Shown piece by piece: positions 35,595 to 45,066 of a stretch of 64,000 nucleotides of DNA. A program made the position numbers and the translations under genes. The stretch comes from Gemmatimonadota bacterium (GTDB lineage: Bacteria > Latescibacterota > UBA2968 > UBA8231), in contig VXML01000002.1 in NCBI GenBank assembly GCA_009841115.1, positions 58,056-122,055 on the forward strand, read 5' to 3'. Position 1 is the stretch's first letter. Each line of letters opens with the position of its first letter. The notes under the pieces were generated by a model. It was not told where the DNA came from. It saw nothing but the letters and a program-made list of their open reading frames with translations, and made no database searches.

Positions 35595-36632
35595 ATGCTC
35601 AAGCGCAGTCTGCTGGCCGTCGGCGGTTTGGCCGTGGTCCTGTACTTTTTGCCGTCGCCTCGGCCCGCCGCGCCGGTGCGCGCCGACCGCCTCTTGTTGG
35701 GAACTCTCGTCACGATCAAGCTCTACGGAGACGAAGCAGTGGTTCGCCCGCATATCGAGGCGGCGTACGCGGAGATCGCCCGCGTCGATTCGGCAATGAG
35801 TCACTACCGCGCGGACGGAGCCTTGCGGCGGCTAGAGCAGCAGGCGCGGCTCACCTCAACGCGCGGCTCGACCGGGCTGATTGCGGTCTTGACGCGCAGC
35901 CAGCACTTCGCCGCGTTGACCGATGGAGCTTTTGACTGCACGGTGGGGGCGTTGACGAGCCTGTGGAACTTCCCCGACGCGGTAGCGCCGCCTGCTCCGG
36001 CGCAGATCGATTCGGCGCTGGCGCTGGTGGGCTACAAAGAGTTGGAGATTGCGGCCCAGTCGTTTCGGATCAACAAGCCGGGGCTGCGATTGGATTTGGG
36101 AGCAGCGGCCAAGGGTTATGCGGTTGACCAAGCAGTGGCGGCGATGCAGGAGTTGCAAGTGGAGACCGGGATTATTGAAGCCGGGGGCGACATTCGCTAT
36201 TGGGGCGAAAAGCCGGACGGGAGGCCTTGGCTCTTTGGAGTGCAGCACCCGCGCGACCCAGAGCAATACCTAGCAGTAGAAGACCTCGGGCTCGCGGCGA
36301 TCGCGACCTCGGGCGACTACGAGCAGTACTTTGATTGGGAAGGCGAGCGCTATCACCACCTGCTCGACCCCAAGACTGGCTATCCAGCGCGGGCTAGCAT
36401 AAGCGCCACCGTGTGGGCTGCGACCGCACTGGACGCCGACATTCTGTCAACCGCGGTCTTCGTCTTAGGGCCTGAGCAAGGGCTCGCGCTCGTCGAGGGC
36501 CGACCGGACGTCGAGGGCTTTATTTTCTTTGCGCGAGACGGGCAACTCATGCACCGGGCGTCAACCGGGCTGCGCGACCGCTTTCGCTTTTGCAATAGCA
36601 ACAAACCTTCGCCGGGCTGTGCTCGGCACTAG
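35595..36632 (+). CDS. apbE: FAD:protein FMN transferase
   Basis: Attaches FMN covalently to flavoproteins such as Rnf or Nqr subunits in the periplasm. The N-terminus carries a hydrophobic export segment (LLAVGGLAVVLYFLP, about 5-20) without a lipobox Cys. ApbE hallmarks: LGTLVTIKLYG, LDLGAAAKGYAVDQAV, EAGGDIRYWG and ATSGDYEQYF with HHLLDPKTGYPA (Mg2+/FAD site). 345 residues is normal. 12 bp after the polyprenyl synthase. No Rnf/Nqr gene is in the window. Confidence 0.93.
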   Translation: MLKRSLLAVGGLAVVLYFLPSPRPAAPVRADRLLLGTLVTIKLYGDEAVVRPHIEAAYAEIARVDSAMSHYRADGALRRLEQQARLTSTRGSTGLIAVLTRSQHFAALTDGAFDCTVGALTSLWNFPDAVAPPAPAQIDSALALVGYKELEIAAQSFRINKPGLRLDLGAAAKGYAVDQAVAAMQELQVETGIIEAGGDIRYWGEKPDGRPWLFGVQHPRDPEQYLAVEDLGLAAIATSGDYEQYFDWEGERYHHLLDPKTGYPARASISATVWAATALDADILSTAVFVLGPEQGLALVEGRPDVEGFIFFARDGQLMHRASTGLRDRFRFCNSNKPSPGCARH

Positions 36633-36650
36633 CGGAGTAAAGACCAATTT

Positions 36651-39170
36651 ATGAAACGCAATCGAAAACTCGTGCTGATCGTGGCACTGATCGCCGCGGC
36701 AGTGTACTACCTGCTGCCGAGCGTGGAATTTTACAGTATGGCGGACGACGAGCGAGAGGCCATGGAGCTAAAATCTCCCGGGCAACTCGTCGATCTGAAA
36801 AAGCGCTCGCTCAATTTGGGGCTGGACTTGCAGGGCGGCATCCACCTCGTCCTAGAGGTCAAGACCGAGGGGATGGAACAGCAGGAAGCCCAAGATGCGG
36901 TCGCCCAGGCCCAGGAAGTCATTCGCAACCGCGTCGATCAGTTTGGGGTGGCCGAGCCGACTATTCAGCGCCAAGGCGAAAACCGCATCATCATCGAGTT
37001 GCCCGGCGTCCAAGACGTGCAGCGCGCCAAAGATCTAGTAGGCCAAACCGCGCTGCTCGAATTCCAGCTCCTCGAACCCGCTGAAGATCGCACTCGCCTG
37101 ATCCAGCGCATCGACCAAGTGCTGGCCCCCCAAGAAGAGGAAGAAGAGGAAGAAGACCTTCTCCTTTCCTCCACCACAGAAAGCGCCCCCCTCTCCTCCA
37201 TGCTCAGCGGTGCAGGAGAAGACCTCACTGTCGCGGGCCGCGACTTACAGCGCGTCAAGAACTTGCTCAACACTCCAGAAGCTCAAGAACTCATCCCCGC
37301 AGACGTGGAATTCCTCTTTTCGAGCAAGCCCGCCGGAGCCGAGGGCAATGAGTTCTACTTCCTCTACTTGGTGCGCAAGAGACCGGAGATGACCGGGCAT
37401 ATGATTCAGGACGCCTTCGTCTCCATCGGCCAAGTAGTAGAGTACATGGGCCAGCCCATCGTCAATTTCTCGACCACCGACGAAGGGGTGCGACTCTTTA
37501 GCCGCATCACGGGTTCGCACATCGGCGACCGCATGGCCATCGTCCTCGACGAATCCGTGTACTCGGCCCCGACCATCCAGAGCAAAATCAGCGAGGGACG
37601 CGGCATCATCACCGGCAGCGGCACCCAAGAAGAGGCCAAAGACCTCGCCATCGTGCTGCGGGCCGGTGCCCTACCGGCCGAGGTCGAAATCATCGAAGAC
37701 CGCACGGTCGGCCCCTCGCTGGGGCGCGACTCCATCGAGCAAGGCAAGACCGCAGCCATCTACAGCATGGTGCTGATAGTAATCTTCATGGTCCTCTACT
37801 ACCGCGCCGCTGGGCTGATCGCCGACTGTGCCCTCTTGCTCAACATGCTCTTCATCATGGCCGTGCTGGCCGGTTTTCACGCTACCTTGACCTTGCCCGG
37901 TATCGCCGGCATCATCCTGACCATCGGCATGGCCGTTGACGCCAATGTGCTGATCTTCGAGCGCATCCGCGAAGAATTGCGCTCGGGCAAGACTGTTCGC
38001 GCGGCCATAGATTCCGGCTATGGCCACGCGCTCTCAGCCATCATCGACGCCAACGTAACCACGTTCCTAGTCGGCATCGTACTCTATCAGTTCGGCACTG
38101 GGCCGATCCGCGGCTTTGCTCTGACCCTGTGCATCGGCATTATCTCCAGCCTCTTTACGGCCTTCTTTGTAACCCGCACGATCTTCGAGCTGATCACCCG
38201 GAAGTCGGAGCAATCGGGCTTGAGCATCGGGCCAATTGCGCTGTTCTCCAATTTGAACATCCGCTTCCTCTCATTGCGCAACATTGGTTTCGGCACCTCG
38301 GCAGCCGTGCTGCTCATCGGCATCGTCTCCATTTTGGGCATCAATGGCATCCGGCAAGGCATTGACTTTGCCGGCGGCACCTTGCTGGAGTTGCACTTCG
38401 ATCCAGCCGTCCAAGTCGAGGACATCCGCAGCCAGCTCGGCCGCGTCCCCGTGGGCGATGCCGAAATCGACCTGAGCAAGAGCGAGATCAAGCAGTTCGG
38501 ATCGGAAAACGACATTCTCATCCGCGTCAGCGAGAGCGGGACAGGCACTGAGGTAGCCGATGGCATCATGGGAGTGCTCAAGGCCGGATTTGTCAACAAT
38601 ATCGAAGAAATGGAGTGGATCCGACGCCAAGAAAAGGTCGGCCCCAAAATCGGCAGCGAACTGAGCAATGCGGCCGTGCGCGCAGTACTGGTGGCACTAG
38701 CGCTGATCCTGATCTACATGGCTTGGCGCTTCCACCGCTTCCTCTACGGGATCGCCGCGGTCGTCGCGCTCTTCCACGATGTGCTCATCACTCTCGGACT
38801 GCTCTCGCTCTTCGACATTGAGATTACTCTCGCGGTGGTCGCCGCGCTGTTGGCCATTGTCGGCTACTCGCTCAACGACACGATCGTGGTCTTCGACCGC
38901 ATCCGCGAAAACCTGCACACAGCCCGCCGGCAGGGCTTTGACGGCACGGTCAACCAGAGCATCAACGAGTGCCTGAGCCGCACGCTGATCACCTCGGCGA
39001 CGACCCTTATGGCAGTACTGGTGCTGATGATCTTTGGCGGCGAAGTCAACCGCGACTTTACCATCACCTTGATGATCGGCGTCGTGGTCGGCACCTATTC
39101 GTCTGTATTCGTCGCCAGCCCAGTGCTCTATCTAGGCCAACAACGGGCCGCCGCTAAAGGATCCGACTAA
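36651..39170 (+). CDS. secDF: SecD-SecF fusion protein translocase subunit
   Basis: Uses the proton or sodium gradient to pull exported proteins out of SecYEG. One 839-residue chain carries both halves. SecD half: first helix (about 6-22), GLDLQGGIHLVLEV, a periplasmic head with an acidic EEEEEEED stretch (about 162-172), then helices with VDANVLIFERIREELRSGK. SecF half begins near residue 535 (RNIGFGTSAAVLL) with GIDFAGGTLLELHF and ends with YSLNDTIVVFDRIRENL. Separate SecD and SecF are more common; fused forms are known in Bacteroidota and Bacillota. Starts 18 bp after apbE. Confidence 0.96.
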   Translation: MKRNRKLVLIVALIAAAVYYLLPSVEFYSMADDEREAMELKSPGQLVDLKKRSLNLGLDLQGGIHLVLEVKTEGMEQQEAQDAVAQAQEVIRNRVDQFGVAEPTIQRQGENRIIIELPGVQDVQRAKDLVGQTALLEFQLLEPAEDRTRLIQRIDQVLAPQEEEEEEEDLLLSSTTESAPLSSMLSGAGEDLTVAGRDLQRVKNLLNTPEAQELIPADVEFLFSSKPAGAEGNEFYFLYLVRKRPEMTGHMIQDAFVSIGQVVEYMGQPIVNFSTTDEGVRLFSRITGSHIGDRMAIVLDESVYSAPTIQSKISEGRGIITGSGTQEEAKDLAIVLRAGALPAEVEIIEDRTVGPSLGRDSIEQGKTAAIYSMVLIVIFMVLYYRAAGLIADCALLLNMLFIMAVLAGFHATLTLPGIAGIILTIGMAVDANVLIFERIREELRSGKTVRAAIDSGYGHALSAIIDANVTTFLVGIVLYQFGTGPIRGFALTLCIGIISSLFTAFFVTRTIFELITRKSEQSGLSIGPIALFSNLNIRFLSLRNIGFGTSAAVLLIGIVSILGINGIRQGIDFAGGTLLELHFDPAVQVEDIRSQLGRVPVGDAEIDLSKSEIKQFGSENDILIRVSESGTGTEVADGIMGVLKAGFVNNIEEMEWIRRQEKVGPKIGSELSNAAVRAVLVALALILIYMAWRFHRFLYGIAAVVALFHDVLITLGLLSLFDIEITLAVVAALLAIVGYSLNDTIVVFDRIRENLHTARRQGFDGTVNQSINECLSRTLITSATTLMAVLVLMIFGGEVNRDFTITLMIGVVVGTYSSVFVASPVLYLGQQRAAAKGSD

Positions 39171-39198
39171 AGCCAACTGGGCGGGACCGCTTCTCGCC

Positions 39199-40410
39199 AT
39201 GAAAACGATAGTAGTAGCTGCCTTTGTCCTGCTGTTGATCTACCACGGACCGCCGCAGGATCGCTCTAGCCCCTTTGACGCCGCGTGGATGCTGGGTGCG
39301 CTGGCCCTCTTGGCCGCGGCTGGGGGCCAATTGGCGCAGGCGATCCGCCTACCAGCACTGGTGGGATGGATCGGGGCCGGGATGTTGCTGGGTACCGGCG
39401 GCTTGCAACTCGTCGATCTAGGCGCATTTTCCCTGCACCAATTGCTCTTGCTCACGGCAGGTCTCGGGGTCGGCTTCCAAGTCGGGCTGCACGTAGTATG
39501 GCCAACGCACGCTTGGCGCACGCTTGGGTTGGTAGCGGCGGCGACCGCGCTGGTCTTTGCCGCAGTGACCGCGGCCACCGCATTGCTCGGGCTGCCTTGG
39601 GAACAAGCCGTAATCCTCGGCGCATTGGCCGGCTTGTGGGGGCCTTTCACCAGTGTACCGGAATTTGGCCGGCGCGGCGCGCTAGTGCTGGCCGTGCTAG
39701 GGACCGGCTGCGCCCTTGGAATGTTGGGTGGAGCACTGGTTCTGCTGGAAACTGGAGCCGCAGGATGGGTCGGGCGCGTCGGCCTTTCGCTTGTAGCTGG
39801 CGGTGGACTGGGGCTGGGACTGCGCCTTTTAAGGCGCTTCGCCACTCCAAGCGCGACCATAGTCTCCGGCCTAGTCGGGGCTTTTTTCTTTACAGCTCTC
39901 GCGCTAGATACCCTCGGGCTGATGGCCTTGCCCTGCGGGTTGGTGGCAGGGCTCGTACAGGACAAGCAGCAAAGCCGCCGCGTGCGGTTGCTACTGCACC
40001 GGGGCGCGCCAGTGGCCTTTATACTCTTTTTCGCACTCTTGGGGACTGCGCTCGATCTCGGCGCACTGTGGCCGCCCGCGGACGGGCTATACGAGGCCGC
40101 GCTCGTCCTAGTGGCCGTGCCGCTACTTTTGCGGGGACTGGCTCCCATAGCGTACTACCCGCTACCCGGCCTCCATCCAGGGCAGCGCATTGGTTGGCGG
40201 CTCTTGCCGCGCGGCGCGTTGCTGTTTGAGTTGTTCTGCGGTCCACACGGGCTGGCCCCCTACGTAGAGGCCGAGGGTCTGTTGGCGCAGGCCGTGCTCT
40301 TGGATATTCTCGTTTCGACCCTGCTTTTCTCCTCCTTGTCATTGCTTGTAGATACAAGTCTTGTCCCCGCGGAAAAGGCTCGCCCCTCAGAAGAAGACGC
40401 GGCGGCCTGA
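39199..40410 (+). CDS. Multi-spanning membrane protein resembling CPA2 cation/proton antiporters
   Basis: 403 residues with about 11-12 hydrophobic segments and inter-helix motifs like the Kef/NapA family (QAIRLPALVGWIGAGMLLG; QVGLHVVWP). The segment where transporters of this family keep an ion-binding Asp reads GLWGPFTSVPEFGRR, and I cannot point to a convincing Asp pair, so ion exchange is uncertain. It has no C-terminal TrkA-N domain. Starts 28 bp after secDF. Alternatives: a degenerate antiporter or an unrelated transporter. Confidence 0.6.
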   Translation: MKTIVVAAFVLLLIYHGPPQDRSSPFDAAWMLGALALLAAAGGQLAQAIRLPALVGWIGAGMLLGTGGLQLVDLGAFSLHQLLLLTAGLGVGFQVGLHVVWPTHAWRTLGLVAAATALVFAAVTAATALLGLPWEQAVILGALAGLWGPFTSVPEFGRRGALVLAVLGTGCALGMLGGALVLLETGAAGWVGRVGLSLVAGGGLGLGLRLLRRFATPSATIVSGLVGAFFFTALALDTLGLMALPCGLVAGLVQDKQQSRRVRLLLHRGAPVAFILFFALLGTALDLGALWPPADGLYEAALVLVAVPLLLRGLAPIAYYPLPGLHPGQRIGWRLLPRGALLFELFCGPHGLAPYVEAEGLLAQAVLLDILVSTLLFSSLSLLVDTSLVPAEKARPSEEDAAA

Positions 40411-40476
40411 GCCAAGCCGCTGTTGGTTTGTGTCCAACTAGGCTGATTCGTATCTTTAGTGGTCTAGATATTTTGT

Positions 40477-41169
40477 ATGGACCGCATCCGCGACAACTGG
40501 GAATTACTGCGCACCCGCATTGAGCGGGCGGCCGAGCGCAGCGGGCGCGCGGCAAGCGCGATTGAGGTCGTCGCCGTCAGCAAAACGCGCAGCGCACGCG
40601 AAATCGAAGCTGCTTACGCTTGTGGCTTGCGCCTCGTGGGCGAAAATCGCATCCAAGAAGCAGCAGCCAAGCGCCCGCAGGTTGCCACGCCCCTCGATTG
40701 GCACTTTGTCGGCCACTTGCAGACGAATAAAGCCGGGTGGGCCGTCGAGCTTTTCGATCTCGTGCAGTCGGTTGATTCCGCCCGGCTAGCGCGGGCACTC
40801 AGCCGCCGGGCCGAGCAGGCCGGTCGCACCATCGAGGTGCTCTTGCAGGTAAACACGGCCGGCAGCCTGAGCCAAGGCGGCGTGGCACCCGACCAGCTCG
40901 TCGATCTAGTCGCGGCCCTCGCGCCGCTGCCACACTTGCGGATTCGCGGCCTGATGACCATTGCCGCTCACAGCGAGGATGAGTCCACAGTCCGGGGCTG
41001 CTTTCGGACCTTGCGCGAGCTCGGCGAAAAAGTCGCCGAGTGCGAATTTGCGGGTGTGTCCGTGGACTACCTGTCTATGGGCATGAGCGGCGATTTTGAA
41101 CTCGCCATCGCCGAAGGAGCCAATCTGTTGCGCCTCGGCACGGCGATCTTCGGCCCGCGGCCGACCTGA
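40477..41169 (+). CDS. YggS/PLPBP-family pyridoxal-phosphate homeostasis protein
   Basis: 230-residue PLP-binding TIM-barrel protein that buffers PLP and affects amino-acid pools. Diagnostic segments: EVVAVSKTR (PLP Lys), GENRIQEA, DWHFVGHLQTNK, GLMTIA and SMGMSGDFELAIAEGAN ending in RLGTAIFGPR. First gene of yggS-yggT-ileS-traR/dksA-lspA-rluD; yggS next to yggT is a very common bacterial pair. Confidence 0.93.
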   Translation: MDRIRDNWELLRTRIERAAERSGRAASAIEVVAVSKTRSAREIEAAYACGLRLVGENRIQEAAAKRPQVATPLDWHFVGHLQTNKAGWAVELFDLVQSVDSARLARALSRRAEQAGRTIEVLLQVNTAGSLSQGGVAPDQLVDLVAALAPLPHLRIRGLMTIAAHSEDESTVRGCFRTLRELGEKVAECEFAGVSVDYLSMGMSGDFELAIAEGANLLRLGTAIFGPRPT

Positions 41170-41185
41170 TGCACAGGAGATAATC

Positions 41186-41479
41186 GTGTTCGATTTCGGC
41201 GGTTTTTTTACAGACGTCAAGGGCCTCCTCATTGGTCTCATCACGATCTACAGCTATGTGGTCCTCATCCGGGTGCTGATCTCGTGGTTTAATCCCAGCC
41301 CCCACAACCCGCTCGTCCAATTTCTGCGTGGCGTCACCGATCCGGCCCTCGATACAGTGCGCTCCTTCTTGCCGAGATTTTTCTGGTCAACTGGCATAGA
41401 CTTTACGCCGATAGTCCTGTTTTTCCTGCTCAGACTCGTCGTCGTCTTCCTCCACAATATCTTCCCCGCAGCCGAATGA
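41186..41479 (+). CDS. YggT-family small membrane protein
   Basis: 97 residues from a GTG at 41186 (AGGAGA 6 nt upstream); a longer frame to 41096 lies inside yggS. Two hydrophobic segments flank the family core VLIRVLISWFNPSPHNPLVQFLRGVTDPAL. YggT proteins are linked to cell division or osmotic protection in some bacteria, mechanism unclear. Its stop overlaps the ileS start as ATGA. Confidence 0.88.
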   Translation: MFDFGGFFTDVKGLLIGLITIYSYVVLIRVLISWFNPSPHNPLVQFLRGVTDPALDTVRSFLPRFFWSTGIDFTPIVLFFLLRLVVVFLHNIFPAAE

Positions 41480-44400
41480 GCATGGCACCTCAAACCCCTT
41501 TTGCCCCGGTCCCGTCCCAAGTCGATTTTCCCGCTCGGGAGCGCGAGATCCTCGAATTCTGGCGCGACGGCAATCTGTATCGCAAGTCCGTCGATGCCCG
41601 CTCCGTTGATCGGCCCTTTCGGTTCTACGACGGGCCGCCCTTTGCGACCGGATTGCCCCACTACGGACATCTGCTGGCGTCTATCACCAAGGACGTGGTA
41701 CCCCGCTACTGGACGATGCGCGGCTACCGGGTCGAGCGCCGCTGGGGCTGGGACTGCCACGGCCTGCCCGTCGAAAACGAAGCCGAACAGCAGCTTGGGC
41801 TTCAATCGCGGCGCGACATTCTCGAGTACGGCGTAACCCAGTTCAACGAGGCCTGCCGCGATTTGGTGCTGCGCTACACGGCCGAGTGGCAGAAGCTAAT
41901 TGAGCGACTGGGACGCTGGGTGGACTGGGACCATCAGTACCGGACGATGGACCCCGATTTCATGGAGTCCGTGTGGTGGGTATTCAAGTCGCTGTGGGAC
42001 AAGAGCCTTGTCTATGAGGGCTACAAGTCCCTAGCCTACTGTCCCCGCTGCGCGACACCATTGTCGAACTTCGAGGTCAACCAAGGCTACCAAGACACTC
42101 AGGACCCGTCGATCACGGTGCGCTTCCGCGTCGCTGGCGAGCCGCGCCTGTCCCTACTCGCTTGGACGACGACCCCGTGGACCTTGACCTCCAACATGGG
42201 CTTGGCCGTCGGCCGCGACATCGACTACGTGCGCGTCACCACCAGCGACGGAGAACAATTGATCCTCGCCGCTTCCCTCGTCGAAGGCCTCTTCCGCCGG
42301 CACGACAGCGAAATCGCCGAGGTAACGCCGGTCGCCGTCGAAGACCTCGTCGGGCTGCGCTACGAGCCTCTGTTCTCCTACTTCGCCGACCGTGCCAACG
42401 AGGGCGCTTTCCGCGTCGTAACAGCCGATTTTGTATCCACCGACGACGGCACCGGCATCGTCCACATTGCCCCCGGGTTCGGCGAGGACGACTACCAACT
42501 CGGTCTGGCCGAAGGCTTGCCCGTGGCCTGCCCCATCGACGCCGACTGCTGCTTCACCGACGAAATCCCGGACTTTGCGGGCACTTTCGTGAAGGACACT
42601 GATACGCCCATCATCCGCCGCTTGCGCGCCTCGGGCCAGTTATTCTCTGAAGGCTCCATTGAGCACTCGTACCCCTTCTGCTGGCGCTGCGACTCGCCCC
42701 TGATCTACCGCACGATCTCCACTTGGTTCGTGAAAATCGAAGGCGAGGTAAAGGAGAAGATGCTCGCCGCCAATCAGCAGATCTGGTGGATTCCCGAACA
42801 CATCCGCAATGGCCGCTTCGGCAAGGGCATTGAATCGGCACCGGACTGGGCCGTCAGCCGCAATCGCTACTGGGGAACGCCGCTGCCGATCTGGCGCAAC
42901 GAGGAAACGGGCGAAGCCGTGTGCGTCGGCAGCCGCCAGGAGTTGTGCCAACTCACCGGACGCGAAGTCGATGACTTGCACAAGCACTTCATCGACGATC
43001 TCGAGATCCCAGCGCCGTCTGGAAACGGCTCGCTGCGGCGCGTACCCGAAGTCCTCGACTGCTGGTTCGAATCTGGGTCCATGCCGTACGCGCAAAGCCA
43101 CTACCCCTTTGGCCGGCGCGAGGACTTTGAAGCTTCTTTCCCAGCCAACTTTATCTCCGAGAACCTCGATCAGACCCGAGGGTGGTTCTACACCCTGACG
43201 ATCTTGGCCGCGGCCCTGTTCGACAAGCCGGCTTTCCACAACTGCATCGTCGGCGGTATGTTGCTAGCTGCCGACGGACGCAAGCTGAGCAAGCGCTTGA
43301 AGAACTACCCCGATCCGGCTGAAATGCTCGATACCTACGGTGCCGACGCCCTGCGCCTCTACCTACTCAACTCGCCGGCCATGAAGGCCGAAGAGATGCG
43401 TATGACCGAAGAGGGCATCAAGCAGAGCCTGCGCGATGTCATCATCCCCTTGTGGAATGCCTATAGCTTCTTCGTCACCTACGCGACCATTGACGGCTGG
43501 ACGCCAGACAAGAACCGCGCGCAGGCACTCGACCACCGCCTCGACCGCTGGATTCTTTCGGAGTTGCAGACCTTGCTCCACGACCTCAACGCCGAAATGG
43601 AAGCCTACCGGCTCTATCGCACGGTGCCGGCGATGGTGGCCTTTATCGAGAAGCTGACCAACTGGTACATCCGCCGCAGCCGCCGCCGCTTCTGGAAGTC
43701 CGAAGACGACCAAGACAAGCAGGCCGCGTACGACACCCTCTATCGAGTGCTGGTGACCTTCATCAAAGCCCTAGCGCCGGTCTTGCCCTTTATCACCGAG
43801 AGCATCTACCAGAACTTGGTGCGCCGCGTGGATCCCGAAGCCCCCGAAAGCATTCACCTATGCGACATGCCCCAAGCCGACGAGCACTTGCGCGACACCG
43901 CCTTAGAGCAGCAAATGGAACTGGCGACGCGGGCCGTGGTCTTGGGCCGCTCGCTGCGCAGCAAGCACGCGCTCAAGGTGCGCCAGCCGCTGCGGCACCT
44001 CTATCTCCTGCCCCCCAACGGACACAGCCACCACGGACTGGAGCAGATGACCGACCTGCTAGCCGACGAACTCAACGTCAAGGAGGTGGTGCTGGTGGAA
44101 GACGAGACCGAATTCAGCGAGGTCTCCTACCGGCCCGACTTTCGCGCTTTAGGGCCGCGCTTCGGCAAGCGGATGCCAGAAGTCGCCGCCCGCATCCAAA
44201 CCCTGACAGCCGAGGATGTACACCTCCTCGAAAGCGGCGGCCAGCTCTCCGTGGCCGACGGCGAGATCGGGCTGGCCGACATCGCCGTGCAGCGCCGGGA
44301 GAAAGAGGGAGTAGTGGTAGCCCTCGACAACAACCTCGGGGTGGGGCTAGACATCCAGCTCGACGACGAGCTGATCGCCGAATGCACTGCGCGCGAATTC

Positions 44401-44637
44401 GTCAACCGCGTGCAGAACATGCGCAAAGAGGCCGGGCTAGATGTCGCCGACCGCATTCACGTCTGGGTGCGAGGCGCGACCGCTTTGGAGGAAGCGATTC
44501 AACAACACGGCCCGTACATCACCGCCGAGATTCTAGCGCTAGCCCTCCACACCGGAGAACTGCCCCAAGGGGCGCTCTTGCAGCAGGAGCGACAGGTCAA
44601 CGGCCACGACGGCACCATTGCCATCGCTAAGGCCTAG
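41476..44637 (+). CDS. ileS: Isoleucyl-tRNA synthetase, eukaryote-like IleS2 type
   Basis: 1053-residue class Ia synthetase. The HIGH motif is PHYGH (61-65) and KMSKS is KLSKR (603-607) in the context GRKLSKRLKNYPDP; CP1 editing domain (TTPWTLTSN, GTGIVHIAPGFGEDD) and an anticodon-binding domain follow. PHYGH and KxSKRLKNYP are typical of the IleS2 clade, which is often less sensitive to mupirocin; that property is inferred, not seen. Overlaps yggT by 4 bp; followed by the traR/dksA-lspA-rluD block. Confidence 0.97.
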   Translation: MSMAPQTPFAPVPSQVDFPAREREILEFWRDGNLYRKSVDARSVDRPFRFYDGPPFATGLPHYGHLLASITKDVVPRYWTMRGYRVERRWGWDCHGLPVENEAEQQLGLQSRRDILEYGVTQFNEACRDLVLRYTAEWQKLIERLGRWVDWDHQYRTMDPDFMESVWWVFKSLWDKSLVYEGYKSLAYCPRCATPLSNFEVNQGYQDTQDPSITVRFRVAGEPRLSLLAWTTTPWTLTSNMGLAVGRDIDYVRVTTSDGEQLILAASLVEGLFRRHDSEIAEVTPVAVEDLVGLRYEPLFSYFADRANEGAFRVVTADFVSTDDGTGIVHIAPGFGEDDYQLGLAEGLPVACPIDADCCFTDEIPDFAGTFVKDTDTPIIRRLRASGQLFSEGSIEHSYPFCWRCDSPLIYRTISTWFVKIEGEVKEKMLAANQQIWWIPEHIRNGRFGKGIESAPDWAVSRNRYWGTPLPIWRNEETGEAVCVGSRQELCQLTGREVDDLHKHFIDDLEIPAPSGNGSLRRVPEVLDCWFESGSMPYAQSHYPFGRREDFEASFPANFISENLDQTRGWFYTLTILAAALFDKPAFHNCIVGGMLLAADGRKLSKRLKNYPDPAEMLDTYGADALRLYLLNSPAMKAEEMRMTEEGIKQSLRDVIIPLWNAYSFFVTYATIDGWTPDKNRAQALDHRLDRWILSELQTLLHDLNAEMEAYRLYRTVPAMVAFIEKLTNWYIRRSRRRFWKSEDDQDKQAAYDTLYRVLVTFIKALAPVLPFITESIYQNLVRRVDPEAPESIHLCDMPQADEHLRDTALEQQMELATRAVVLGRSLRSKHALKVRQPLRHLYLLPPNGHSHHGLEQMTDLLADELNVKEVVLVEDETEFSEVSYRPDFRALGPRFGKRMPEVAARIQTLTAEDVHLLESGGQLSVADGEIGLADIAVQRREKEGVVVALDNNLGVGLDIQLDDELIAECTAREFVNRVQNMRKEAGLDVADRIHVWVRGATALEEAIQQHGPYITAEILALALHTGELPQGALLQQERQVNGHDGTIAIAKA

Positions 44638-44661
44638 TAAGTGAAGAGAGGGGAAAATAAA

Positions 44662-45066
44662 ATGGACAACAAACCCAAGCAGATGGACCAGAAAGACCTA
44701 GCTTTTTTCAAAAAATTGCTCCTGAAAAAAATAGCCCAGACCTCGGACGATGTCGAAGCCATTGAAAACACCTCGCGCAACGACGCCCGGGAAACAGCCT
44801 CTGAGGACCGCTCAACCTATTCGCTGCACATGGCCGACCACGGGACCGACGCCATGGAGCGCGAGAAATCCCTGCTCCTCGCCCAGCGCGGGGGCGATTA
44901 CATCATCTACTTAAACGAGGCCCTGCAACGCATTGAGGACGGCACCTTTGGCATCTGCCGCACCTGCAAGGGGACAATCGGCCGCGGCCGCCTAGAGGCC
45001 GTGCCCACCGCCACCCAGTGCATTAGCTGCAAGTCCAAACGCGAAGAGGCGTCGGACTTAGAGTGA
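44662..45066 (+). CDS. DksA/TraR-family C4 zinc-finger protein
   Basis: 134 residues. N-terminal coiled coil with the DksA-like pattern (LLLKKIAQTSDDVEAIE...DRSTYSLHMADHGTDAMEREKS, in part) and C-terminal four-Cys finger CRTC-x17-CISC in DGTFGICRTCKGTIG. The Asp pair at the coiled-coil tip of E. coli DksA is not evident, so this may be a DksA-like general factor rather than a ppGpp partner. Start ATG 44662 with GAGGGG upstream; a GTG at 44641 is the alternative. Ends in the GTGA overlap with lspA. Confidence 0.88.
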   Translation: MDNKPKQMDQKDLAFFKKLLLKKIAQTSDDVEAIENTSRNDARETASEDRSTYSLHMADHGTDAMEREKSLLLAQRGGDYIIYLNEALQRIEDGTFGICRTCKGTIGRGRLEAVPTATQCISCKSKREEASDLE

